The notes under the pieces: generated by a model | What the model saw: the letters and a program-made list of their open reading frames with translations, nothing else | Databases searched by the model: none | Told to the model about the DNA's origin: nothing | Part shown: positions 9,424 through 17,660 of the stretch, one piece after another | Layout of the letters: every line of letters begins with the position of its first letter | Numbering within the stretch: position 1 is the stretch's first letter | Translations under genes and position numbers: made by a program | Assembly (NCBI GenBank): GCA_041687675.1 | Contig: JAWLBM010000052.1 | Coordinates: 1 to 31,975, forward strand | Direction: 5' to 3' | From: JAWLBM01 sp041687675 | Lineage (GTDB): Bacteria > Pseudomonadota > Alphaproteobacteria > Rhizobiales > Pleomorphomonadaceae | DNA length: 31,975 bases

Positions 9424-9969
9424 TCAGCGCCGGATCCGTCGGGCCTTCGCCGCCGGGGCGAGGGCCGCCGCGGCAAGGCGGGCGGCGGCGGAGCCGCGGT
9501 GATGCGCGTGGGTGAGGGCGATGGCGAGCGCGTCGGCGGCGTCGTCCGTCCGGAAGGTCGCCCTGGGCATCAGCACCGTGACCATCATCCGGATCTGGGT
9601 CTTCTCGGCGTGGCCGGCGCCGACGATCGCCTTCTTGACCGCGTTCGGCGCGTATTCGGCGACGGGCAGGCCGCGCCGGGCCGGCACCAGCAGCGCGATG
9701 CCGCGCGCCTGGCCGAGCTTGAGCGTCGCGCCGGCGTCCTTGTTGACGAAGGTCTGCTCGATCGCCGCCTCGTCCGGCGCGAACTCCCCGAGCACCGCCT
9801 CCAGCCCGTCGTGGATATCGACGAGGCGCCGGGCGAGGTCGTCGTCGCCGTCGGAGGTGACGGTGCCGGAGGCGACGAAGCGGACGGAGTTGCCGACGGC
9901 GTCGATGACACCCCATCCGCAGCGGCGCAGGCCCGGGTCGATGCCGATGATTCGCGTGACGGTGCTCAT
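9424..9969 (-). CDS. ruvC: Crossover junction endodeoxyribonuclease RuvC
   Basis: RuvC resolves Holliday junctions by symmetric cleavage after RuvAB migration. The 181-residue protein has the RNase H-like fold with all acidic residues in place: D11 in RIIGIDPGLRRCGWG, Glu in EAAIEQTFVNKDAG, and the C-terminal Asp pair in TDDAADALAIALTHAH. KLGQARGIAL and EYAPNAVKKAIVG are also typical. The start at 9969 is chosen because family similarity begins there, although the frame is open further upstream. It is separated from ruvA by the regulator/porin/barrel insertion and from yebC by an opposite-strand permease gene. Confidence 0.97.
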   Translation of the reverse strand: MSTVTRIIGIDPGLRRCGWGVIDAVGNSVRFVASGTVTSDGDDDLARRLVDIHDGLEAVLGEFAPDEAAIEQTFVNKDAGATLKLGQARGIALLVPARRGLPVAEYAPNAVKKAIVGAGHAEKTQIRMMVTVLMPRATFRTDDAADALAIALTHAHHRGSAAARLAAAALAPAAKARRIRR

Positions 9970-10064
9970 GGATGAGCAGTAGCCGATTCGCGGCCCGCCG
10001 GCCCGGCTGGTGAAAACCGCCGCGGCGGCGTAAGAGGAATGCCCACCCACCGGGCTCTCCCCGC

Positions 10065-10835
10065 ATGACGGTCCTGCATGGTCTTGCCGCCGATCTCGGC
10101 GTGCTGGTCGCCGACCCGGCGGTGCTGGCGATGCTCGCGGTCGTCTTCATCGCGGGGACGACCCGCGGCTTCGCGGGATTCGGGGCGGGGATGATCTACG
10201 TGCCCGTGGCGGCAACGGTGCTCGGCCCGGAGGTGGCCGCGGCGACGGTGCTGCTCTACGACATCCCGGCCTCGGTGCCGCTGACCATCCGCCTGCTCCC
10301 CAAGGCCAACGTGCGCGAGGTGATCCCGCTGGCGCTCGGCGGCATGGCGGCGACGCCGCTCGGCTATGTCGCGCTCACCCGGCTCGACCCGGAGATCGTC
10401 CGCTGGGCGATCTCTCTGGGCGTTCTCGCGGCGGTGGCGGCGATCGCCGCGGGCCTCAGGGTGCGGCGCGACGCGGGCGACGCGACGGCGGTCGGCGTCG
10501 GCCTCGTCTCCGGCTTCATGAACGGCCTCGCCCAGATCGGCGGGCCGCCGGTGATCCTCTACTGGCTGAGCCGGGCGACGGAACCGGCGCGGGTGCGCGC
10601 CTCGGCCCTCCTCTACTTCCAGTTCGGCACCGCGGTGACGCTGGCGACCTACCTCCTCGGCGGCCTGATCACGCGGGAGGTGCTGCTTCTCACCGTGCTG
10701 ATGGTGCCGGTGTTCGCGGTGGCGATGGCGACCGGCAACCGGCTGTTCGCCTTCGCCTCGCCGGACACCTACCGGCGGATCGCCTACGCCCTGATCGTGC
10801 TCGCGGGCCTCGCCGGCCTGCCGGTCTGGGGCTGA
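10065..10835 (+). CDS. TSUP (TauE/SafE) family membrane permease
   Basis: A 256-residue integral membrane protein of the sulfite exporter TauE/SafE (TSUP) family, which moves sulfur-containing or organic anions across the inner membrane; the substrate here is unknown. The sequence is almost entirely hydrophobic helices (about eight). The N-terminal half-repeat AGTTRGFAGFGAGMIYVPVAATVLG and its counterpart VGLVSGFMNGLAQIGGPPVILYWL in the second half are the family signature of a duplicated motif. It lies on the opposite strand between ruvC and yebC, divergent from ruvC (95 bases), with no linked metabolic genes. No clear Shine-Dalgarno precedes the ATG. Confidence 0.88.
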   Translation: MTVLHGLAADLGVLVADPAVLAMLAVVFIAGTTRGFAGFGAGMIYVPVAATVLGPEVAAATVLLYDIPASVPLTIRLLPKANVREVIPLALGGMAATPLGYVALTRLDPEIVRWAISLGVLAAVAAIAAGLRVRRDAGDATAVGVGLVSGFMNGLAQIGGPPVILYWLSRATEPARVRASALLYFQFGTAVTLATYLLGGLITREVLLLTVLMVPVFAVAMATGNRLFAFASPDTYRRIAYALIVLAGLAGLPVWG

Positions 10836-10841
10836 ACGCGA

Positions 10842-10869
10842 AAGGGGCCGGCGCACGGGCCGGCCCCTT
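10842..10869. terminator. Bidirectional hairpin between convergent TSUP and yebC genes
   Basis: An 11-bp perfect stem AAGGGGCCGGC / GCCGGCCCCTT with a 6-base loop lies 6 bases after the TSUP stop and 23 bases before the yebC stop. T-runs are weak on both sides (TTC; TTTCGC on the minus strand). Confidence 0.7.
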
Positions 10870-10891
10870 CGGGATACGAACACGGATCGGG

Positions 10892-11641
10892 TCAGGCCGC
10901 GGTGAGCTTGGCCATGACCTCCTCGGACACCTCGAAGTTCGAGTAGACGCTCTGCACGTCGTCGTCGTCCTCGAGGGTGTCGAGCAGCTTCATCAGCGAC
11001 TGCGCCTTCTCCTCGTCGAGCGAGGTGCCGGACTTCGGCTTCCACACCGCCTTGACGCTCTCGGCCGCGCCGAGGTCGGCCTCGAGCGCCCTGGCCACGT
11101 CGCCCATGGCCTCGAAGGCGCAGTAGACGAGATGGCCGTCCTCGGTCGTCTCCACGTCGTCGGCGCCGGCCTCGATGGCGGCCTCGACCATCCGGTCGTT
11201 GTCGCCGGCCGACGGCGGATAGGCGATCTGGCCGACGCGGTCGAACATGAAGGCCACCGAGCCGGTCTCGCCGAGCGCGCCGCCGGACTTGGCGAAGTAG
11301 GAGCGCACCGCCGAGGCGGTCCGGTTGCGGTTGTCGGTCAGCGCCTCGACGATCACCGCGACGCCGCCCGGGCCGTAGCCCTCGTAGCGGACCTCGTCGT
11401 AGTTGTCGGTGTCGGCGCCCGCCGCCTTCTTGATGGCGCGCTCGACGTTGTCCTTCGGCATGTTCTCCGCGCGCGCGTTCTGGATCGCGAGGCGCAGGCG
11501 GGCGTTCATCGCGGGATCCGCGCCGCCGAGCTTCGCCGCCACCGTGATCTCGCGCGCCAGTTTGGAGAAGATCTTCGCCCGCTTGGCGTCCTGCGCGCCC
11601 TTGCGGTGCATGATGTTCTTGAACTGACTGTGTCCGGCCAT
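10892..11641 (-). CDS. yebC: YebC/PmpR-family protein (translation/transcription regulator TACO1-like)
   Basis: A 249-residue cytoplasmic protein of the YebC/TACO1 family, described as DNA-binding regulators and, more recently, as ribosome-associated factors that relieve stalling. It starts with the invariant MAGHSQFKNIMHRKGAQDAK; five codons upstream in frame (MRRNP) are not family-like, so 11641 is the start. It continues with FSKLAREITVAAKLG, MPKDNVERAIKKAAG, YEGYGPGGVAVIVEALTDNRNRT and the C-terminal LEDDDDVQSVYSNFEV. Length is normal. In alphaproteobacteria it is usually next to ruvC, as here apart from the inserted permease. Confidence 0.97.
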   Translation of the reverse strand: MAGHSQFKNIMHRKGAQDAKRAKIFSKLAREITVAAKLGGADPAMNARLRLAIQNARAENMPKDNVERAIKKAAGADTDNYDEVRYEGYGPGGVAVIVEALTDNRNRTASAVRSYFAKSGGALGETGSVAFMFDRVGQIAYPPSAGDNDRMVEAAIEAGADDVETTEDGHLVYCAFEAMGDVARALEADLGAAESVKAVWKPKSGTSLDEEKAQSLMKLLDTLEDDDDVQSVYSNFEVSEEVMAKLTAA

Positions 11642-11702
11642 GGGGTTCCGTCTCACCGGCCCGCATCCCGGCCGGCCCTTCCTTGGATCTCAGGGATGCC
11701 GC

Positions 11703-11732
11703 CTTATAGGCCGAGGCGGCGGCAAAGTGAAG
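11703..11732 (-). promoter_or_regulatory. Candidate promoter of yebC
   Basis: On the minus strand CTTCAC (11732-11727), an 18-base spacer and TATAAG (11708-11703) lie about 60 bases before the yebC start. It is a plausible sigma-70 promoter, judged by eye only. Confidence 0.4.
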
Positions 11733-11739
11733 CGCCGGC

Positions 11740-12558
11740 TCACCAGAAGTCCGGCATCGCCGGGGAGAGCCGGCCGCCGATGCGCAGCGGCCCGATCGCC
11801 TCGGCGAGCCCGGTGCGGTCGCTCACCTCCACCGCAACGCCGCAGAGCGTCGCCGGCCCGGTCGCCGGCTGGAAGCGGCTGCCGGGGATCTTGCGCAGGA
11901 AGCGGCTGATCGGCTCCTCCTTGTCCATGCCGAGCACCCCGTCGTAGTCGCCCGTCATCCCCGCGTCGGAGAGATAGCCGGTGCCGCCGGCGAGGATCTG
12001 GTGGTCGGCGGTCGGCACATGGGTGTGGGTGCCGACGACGAGGCTGGCCCGCCCGTCGCACCAGTGCGCCATCGCCTGCTTCTCGCTGGTCGCCTCGGCG
12101 TGGACGTCGATGAGCGCGGCGTCCGCCTGCTCGCCGAGCGGGCAGGCCGTGAGCTCCCGGTCGACCGCCGCGAAGGGGTCGTCGAGGGCGTCCATGAACA
12201 CCCGGCCCATCACGTTGACCACCAGCACGCGGGCGCCATTGCGGGCAAGCGCCAGCGCGGCGCCGCGCCCCGGCGTTCCGGGCGGAAAGTTCGCCGGCCT
12301 CAGCAGCCGCGGCTGCCGCTCGATGAAGACCAGCGCCTCGCGCTGGTCCCAGACGTGGTTGCCGGTGGTCACCGCGTCCGCGCCGGCGTCGATGAAGTCC
12401 TGGCAGATCTCCTCGGTGATGCCGAAGCCGCCGGCCGCGTTCTCGCCGTTCACCACCACGAAGTCTAGCCTGAGGTCCGCGACGAGGCCCGGCAGGTGCT
12501 CGGCCACCGCGGCGCGGCCGCTGCGTCCCACCACGTCGCCGACGAAGAGGAGGCGCAT
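11740..12558 (-). CDS. YmdB-type metallophosphoesterase (TIGR00282 family)
   Basis: A 272-residue calcineurin-like phosphoesterase. The Bacillus member YmdB hydrolyses cyclic nucleotide 2',3' or 3',5' phosphodiesters; the substrate in alphaproteobacteria is not established. Metal-binding motifs are present in order: FVGDVVGRSGR (D8), VVVNGENAAGGFG (E39, N40), TTGNHVWDQ (N67, H68), DVHAEATSEKQAM, and GTHTHVPTADHQIL with two His. C-terminal YLSDAGMTGDYDGVLGM is typical. It lies 3 bases after the ygfA stop and is probably cotranscribed with it. Length matches the family. Confidence 0.92.
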   Translation of the reverse strand: MRLLFVGDVVGRSGRAAVAEHLPGLVADLRLDFVVVNGENAAGGFGITEEICQDFIDAGADAVTTGNHVWDQREALVFIERQPRLLRPANFPPGTPGRGAALALARNGARVLVVNVMGRVFMDALDDPFAAVDRELTACPLGEQADAALIDVHAEATSEKQAMAHWCDGRASLVVGTHTHVPTADHQILAGGTGYLSDAGMTGDYDGVLGMDKEEPISRFLRKIPGSRFQPATGPATLCGVAVEVSDRTGLAEAIGPLRIGGRLSPAMPDFW

Positions 12559-12561
12559 CGC

Positions 12562-13149
12562 TCACGCCCCCCGCGGCGGAAGGATCACCTCCCGCTCGGT
12601 GACGATCCGGTGCAGCGGCACGTCGTGCGGCTCCACCGGCACGCGCGCGGCTTCCTGCACCGCGAAGCCGACGCCGACCAGCAGCGGATCGCGGCCGGCG
12701 GCGCGAAGGGCGGCGATGGTGGTGTCGTAGTAGGCCTTGCCGTAGCCGATCCGGTTCAGCCGCCGGTCGAATGCCGAGAAGGGCACCAGCATCACCTCCG
12801 GGTCCAGTGTCGGGGCGTCCTCGCCGGGACCGCGGGTGCCGAAGCCGAGGGGGACCAGCGGCGCATCGGGCGCGAAGCGGCGGAAGAGGAGGGAGCGGCC
12901 GGCCATCACCGGCAGCCCGACCGCGTGCCCGCGGGCGAGGAGGGCCTCGATCGCCCCGTCGAGGTCGACCTCCGAGCGGATCGGCAGGAAGGCGGAGACG
13001 GTGGCGCCGGGGGGCACGATGTCGAGAATCCGCGCGGCGATGGCGGTGGAGGCGGCGGCGCGCTCGGCCGGGCTCATCGCGTCACGGCGGGCGAGCGCCG
13101 CGGACCTGAGGGCGGCCTTCGCCTCGGCAATGTCGGCGGTGGCGGTCAA
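12562..13149 (-). CDS. ygfA: 5-formyltetrahydrofolate cyclo-ligase
   Basis: The enzyme converts 5-formyl-THF to 5,10-methenyl-THF with ATP and links folate storage to one-carbon metabolism. The 195-residue protein shows the family N-terminus (KAALRSAALARRDAMSP), VSAFLPIRSEVDL in the substrate region, and the nucleotide-binding motif FDRRLNRIGYGKAYYDTTI. The conserved end is EPHDVPLHRIVTEREVI. It lies directly downstream of 6S RNA, the classic ssrS-ygfA linkage, and may be read through from the 6S promoter. Downstream it abuts the YmdB-type gene. Confidence 0.95.
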   Translation of the reverse strand: MTATADIAEAKAALRSAALARRDAMSPAERAAASTAIAARILDIVPPGATVSAFLPIRSEVDLDGAIEALLARGHAVGLPVMAGRSLLFRRFAPDAPLVPLGFGTRGPGEDAPTLDPEVMLVPFSAFDRRLNRIGYGKAYYDTTIAALRAAGRDPLLVGVGFAVQEAARVPVEPHDVPLHRIVTEREVILPPRGA

Positions 13150-13249
13150 GGGCGGTCCCGCGGCTCGTCTGGACGGAAGACCGTCCGCCCGCCCCGGGCG
13201 CCGGCCGGCGATGGCGACGCCACCGGACGGACGGGCCGGACTCCGGTGG

Positions 13250-13418
13250 ACGAGCGTGACGCCCCGCGGCGACCGTCGGAGGTGTGATCCCGGGAACCTA
13301 CAGCGTAGGTGGGAGCCGTTTGCCCGGGCCCACGGGCCCGGTCAGTGACAGCCCCCGTTCGGAATCGTAAGGCCCCGGGGATATGTGTCTCCAAACGCGA
13401 AGCGCAGCGACGTCACGC
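13250..13418 (-). ncRNA. ssrS: 6S RNA
   Basis: 6S RNA mimics an open promoter and sequesters the sigma-70 RNA polymerase holoenzyme. The 320-base gap between zapA and ygfA holds a rod-like RNA on the minus strand. Closing arms GCGTGAC (13418-13412) and GTCACGC (13260-13254) match perfectly. Inside, CCCCGGGGC pairs with GCCGCGGGG (8 of 9), and the apical stem is CCGGGC/GCCCGG. A small hairpin, CCTAC...GTAGG, lies on the 3' side of the central region (near 13305), as in other 6S RNAs. Length is about 165 bases. The position between zapA and ygfA is the conserved alphaproteobacterial location. Ends are estimated from the closing arms. Confidence 0.75.
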
Positions 13419-13423
13419 GGCCG

Positions 13424-13453
13424 AATATAGGCCGCCGCCGCCGGTCGGGGAAG
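13424..13453 (-). promoter_or_regulatory. Candidate 6S RNA promoter
   Basis: On the minus strand CTTCCC (13453-13448), an 18-base spacer and TATATT (13429-13424) place transcription start near 13417. This coincides with the 5' closing arm of the 6S RNA and overlaps the region just after the zapA stop. Confidence 0.5.
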
Positions 13454-13469
13454 GGGCCGCGGCATATGG

Positions 13470-13838
13470 TCAGCCGGTCCGCCCGGAGGAGAGCGACTGC
13501 GCCACCGCCTCGATCCGCGCCGCGGCGTCGAGGACCCGCTCGGCGAGCCGGCCTTCGACGGTCGCGGCCTCCCCGGCGAGCCGGTCGTGGGCGACGCGCA
13601 GCTCGGCCGTCTCCGCCTCGAGGGCCGCGAGGCGGCGCTCGGTCTCGGAGAGCTGGTCGAGCACGGTGATCGCCGACATCACGGTGAGCCGCTGGTCGCC
13701 GATCTCGCCGAAGACGCCGCGAAGTTCCTCGATGGTGGCGTCGAGGCGGCGGGCGAGGCCGTGCAGATGATCCTCCTGCCCGTCGTCGCAGGCCATCCTG
13801 TAGGTCCTGCCGGCGATGGTGACGGTCACCTGGGGCAT
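13470..13838 (-). CDS. zapA: Cell division protein ZapA
   Basis: ZapA is a small cytoplasmic protein that cross-links FtsZ protofilaments at the division ring. The 122-residue protein has the ZapA N-terminal beta region (MPQVTVTIAGRTYRMACDDGQEDHL split as VTVTIAGRTYRMACDDG and EDHLHGLARRLD). An amphipathic helix with GDQRLTVMSAITVLDQL follows, then a long coiled coil (about 65-115, LAALEAETAELRVAHDRL). It follows the DUF4164 gene by 35 bases and precedes 6S RNA, a layout conserved in Rhizobiales. Confidence 0.93.
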   Translation of the reverse strand: MPQVTVTIAGRTYRMACDDGQEDHLHGLARRLDATIEELRGVFGEIGDQRLTVMSAITVLDQLSETERRLAALEAETAELRVAHDRLAGEAATVEGRLAERVLDAAARIEAVAQSLSSGRTG

Positions 13839-13873
13839 GCGGGGGATACTCCGGAATGCGGGGGGCGGCCGCG

Positions 13874-14155
13874 TCAGCCGCCGTGGGTGTCGAGGACGGT
13901 GCGGATCGATTCCATCGCCGACACGAGCCGGCGCGAGACCTCACGGTTCGCGTCCTCCAGCCGTCCGGCGCGGGCGATGGCGCCGTCGAGATCGACGGCG
14001 AGCCGCGAGCGGTCTTCGCCGAGGCGGGCGATCTCGGTCTGCAGGCCGTCGATCGATTCCTCGGCCGCGACGCGCCGCGCAACGGCGCCCTCGAGCATGG
14101 CGAGCGCCTGGTCCAGCCTCGCCAGGGCCGCGTCCAGGGGTGCGGGTCCGGCCAT
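13874..14155 (-). CDS. DUF4164 coiled-coil protein
   Basis: A 93-residue protein, nearly all predicted coiled coil (LDAALARLDQALAMLEGAV, IDGLQTEIARLGEDRSRL, GRLEDANREVSRRL). Small DUF4164 proteins are found just upstream of zapA in alphaproteobacteria, and I assign it on that linkage plus size and composition. Function is not known; a role with ZapA at the division site is inference. The start at 14155 (MAGPAPLDAAL) is chosen because the frame further upstream is low-complexity Arg/Pro-rich sequence typical of GC-rich noncoding DNA. Confidence 0.75.
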   Translation of the reverse strand: MAGPAPLDAALARLDQALAMLEGAVARRVAAEESIDGLQTEIARLGEDRSRLAVDLDGAIARAGRLEDANREVSRRLVSAMESIRTVLDTHGG

Positions 14156-14321
14156 TAGGAGCCTCCGTCGGCCCGCCCGCCGCGCGGGCCGCATGCGATC
14201 CGGTCGCTCGGGACGACCATCCCAACCCGTGCCACAGCTGCCTGAGTCTGGCAACCGGATCGCGCATCGGCCAACGGCCGGGATCCGCCGCCGGGGTCCG
14301 CGGGTTTCCGCCGCCGCTGCA

Positions 14322-14350
14322 TTGACAGCGGACCGGCAGCTGATATTGAT
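14322..14350 (+). promoter_or_regulatory. Candidate promoter of tkt
   Basis: The 329-base gap 14156-14484 separates divergent genes. TTGACA (14322-14327), a 16-base spacer and TATTGA (14344-14349) form a good sigma-70 promoter and predict a leader of about 125 bases before tkt. The leader contains a run of Ts (14360-14365) and GC-rich dyads; no known riboswitch was recognised. Nothing else was seen in the gap. Confidence 0.55.
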
Positions 14351-14484
14351 CGGCCCGCTTTTTTCCGGACGGACGACCCGGCGCCGACGGGGGCCGGCCG
14401 TCCCGGTGAAACGCCGGGCGACATCCCGCCGCCCGGGCCGATCCGCATGCCCGCTTGCGCGGGAGAGATGCCACAGGGGCCGAA

Positions 14485-16473
14485 ATGCTCGATCTAGAAC
14501 GTCACCGCCAGATGGCGACCGCCATCCGCGTGCTCTCCATGGACGCGGTCGAGCAGGCCAAGTCCGGCCATCCGGGCATGCCGATGGGCACCGCGGACAT
14601 CGCCACCGTGCTGTTCGGCGACGTGATGAAGTTCGATCCGACGGTGCCCCGCTGGCCCGACCGCGACCGCTTCGTCCTCTCCGCCGGCCACGGCTCGATG
14701 CTGCTTTATTCGGTCCTCCACCTCCTCGGCGTGGAGGAGATGACGATGGACGAGCTGAAGCGCTTCCGCCAGCTCGGCTCGCGCACAGCCGGCCACCCCG
14801 AATACGGCTTTTCGCCCGGCATCGAGACCACCACCGGGCCGCTCGGCCAGGGGCTCGCCACCGCCGTCGGCATGGCCATCGCCGAGCGGGCGCTGGCGGC
14901 GAGGTTCGGCGCGGAGCTGGTCGACCACCATACCTATGCGATCGCCGGCGACGGCTGCCTGATGGAAGGCATCAGCCACGAGGCGATCTCGCTTGCTGGC
15001 CACCTCAGGCTTCACAAGCTGATCGTCATCTGGGACGACAACGGCATCTCCATCGACGGCCCCGTCGCGCTCGCCGAGTCCGGCGACATGCGCAAGCGCT
15101 TCGAGGCCGCCGGCTGGTCGACGCTCGCCTGCGACGGCCACGACCCGGTGGCGATCAGCGAGGCGATCGCCGCCGCCCGGGCCTCCGACCGGCCGACGCT
15201 GATCGCGGCAAGGACGGTCATCGGCCATGGCGCGCCGAAGAAGGCGGGCACCCACTCGGTGCACGGCTCGCCGCTCGGCGCCGAGGAGATCGCCGGCGCC
15301 CGCGAGGCGCTGCGCTGGAACCTGCCGCCCTTCGAGCTGCCCTCCGAGGTGGTCGACGCCTGGCGGATCGCCGGGCTGCGCTCGGGCCAGGCGCGCAAGG
15401 AGTGGGAGAAGCGCTACGCCGCCGCCGACCCCACGCTCCGCGCCGAGTTCGACCGGCGCGTCTCCGGCGAACTGCCGGCCGACCTCGACGCCGCGCTCGC
15501 CGCCTACAAGCAGGAGCTCGCCGCCAAGCGGCCCAAGGTCGCCACCCGCAAGTCCTCGGAGATGGCGCTCGAGGTGATCAACGCGGCGGTGCCCGAGATG
15601 CTCGGCGGCTCGGCCGACCTCACCGGCTCCAACAACACCCGCACCAAGGGCCAGGTGAACTTCGCCGCGCCCGACTACCAGGGCAGCTACATCCACTACG
15701 GCGTCCGCGAGTTCGGCATGGCCGCGGCGATGAACGGCATCGCCCTGCACGGCGGCTTCATTCCCTACGGCGGCACCTTCCTGGTCTTCTCCGACTACTC
15801 CCGCCCGGCGATCCGGCTCGGCGCGATCATGCACCAGCGCGTCATCCACGTGATGACCCACGACTCGATCGGCCTCGGCGAGGACGGCCCGACCCACCAG
15901 CCGGTCGAGCACCTCGCCTCGCTGCGCGCCATGCCCGGCGTCAACGTCTTCCGCCCGGCCGACGCCATGGAGACGGCGGAGGCCTGGGAGGTGGCGCTGA
16001 AGGACCGCAGCCATCCCTCGATCCTCGCGCTCTCCCGCCAGAACCTGCCGGCGGTGCGGACCGAGGCGAGCGCCGAGAACCTGGTGGCCCGCGGCGCCTA
16101 CGAGCTGTCGCCGGCGAGCGGCGAGGCGGCGGTGTCGATCTTCGCCACCGGCTCCGAGATCGCGATCGCCCTCGAGGCGCAGCAGCGGCTGGAGGAGGCC
16201 GGTCACCCGGCCCGCGTCGTTTCCGTCCCCTGCTTCGAGCTGTTCTTCGCCCAGCCGGAGGGCTACCGCGCCGCGGTGATCGGCAAGGCGCCTGTGCGCA
16301 TCGCCGTCGAGGCCGCGATCCGCCAGGGCTGGGACCAGATCATCGGCTCGGACGGCCTGTTCGTCGGCATGTCCGGCTTCGGCGCCTCGGCGCCGATCGA
16401 GGCCCTCTATCCCCATTTCGGCATCACGGCGGAGCACGTCGTCGAACTCGCGCTCGGCCGCGTCGGTGCCTGA
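14485..16473 (+). CDS. tkt: Transketolase
   Basis: Transketolase is a thiamine-diphosphate enzyme that moves two-carbon units between ketose and aldose phosphates in the pentose phosphate (and Calvin) pathways. The 662-residue protein shows SGHPGMPMG (27-35) and SAGHGSMLLY (66-75), and the ThDP motif GDGCLMEG starts at G155. DDNGISIDG follows, then the transketolase pyrimidine domain GVREFGMAAAMNGIALHGG and the active-site region MTHDSIGLGEDGPTHQPVEHLA. The C-terminal domain is about 540-660. ATG 14485 is preceded by AGGGG at 5 bases; an upstream TTG (14455) is in frame but lacks such a site. It heads a tkt-gap-pgk series. Confidence 0.97.
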   Translation: MLDLERHRQMATAIRVLSMDAVEQAKSGHPGMPMGTADIATVLFGDVMKFDPTVPRWPDRDRFVLSAGHGSMLLYSVLHLLGVEEMTMDELKRFRQLGSRTAGHPEYGFSPGIETTTGPLGQGLATAVGMAIAERALAARFGAELVDHHTYAIAGDGCLMEGISHEAISLAGHLRLHKLIVIWDDNGISIDGPVALAESGDMRKRFEAAGWSTLACDGHDPVAISEAIAAARASDRPTLIAARTVIGHGAPKKAGTHSVHGSPLGAEEIAGAREALRWNLPPFELPSEVVDAWRIAGLRSGQARKEWEKRYAAADPTLRAEFDRRVSGELPADLDAALAAYKQELAAKRPKVATRKSSEMALEVINAAVPEMLGGSADLTGSNNTRTKGQVNFAAPDYQGSYIHYGVREFGMAAAMNGIALHGGFIPYGGTFLVFSDYSRPAIRLGAIMHQRVIHVMTHDSIGLGEDGPTHQPVEHLASLRAMPGVNVFRPADAMETAEAWEVALKDRSHPSILALSRQNLPAVRTEASAENLVARGAYELSPASGEAAVSIFATGSEIAIALEAQQRLEEAGHPARVVSVPCFELFFAQPEGYRAAVIGKAPVRIAVEAAIRQGWDQIIGSDGLFVGMSGFGASAPIEALYPHFGITAEHVVELALGRVGA

Positions 16474-16532
16474 CCACCCCAGGGGACGCCGCGGCTCGGC
16501 GGCGAGGCCCCGGAACGAGGAGTGACTGTCCC

Positions 16533-17540
<1,008 letters not shown>

Positions 17541-17554
17541 CTTGACTTGTACGC

Positions 17555-17581
17555 GGAGCCCCGCCCGGTGGGCGGGGCTCC
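17555..17581 (+). other. Perfect intercistronic hairpin between gap and pgk
   Basis: A 12-bp perfect stem GGAGCCCCGCCC / GGGCGGGGCTCC with a GGT loop begins 14 bases after the gap stop. No T-run follows, so it is more likely an mRNA-stabilising or processing hairpin (or a leaky attenuator) than a full terminator. Confidence 0.7.
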
Positions 17582-17660
17582 CGCCGACCCTGCCGCCGGC
17601 GGCAGCGGCCTCTCGCCGCCGGCCGTCCTCGCGGCGCCCGAGACGACCGGGAGCCAACCG

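Noticed and set aside
13587..16532. Upstream extension of the gap frame by about 980 codons
   Set aside because: The translation resembles no protein until MAIKVAINGFGR at 16533, and it overlaps zapA and tkt in other frames.
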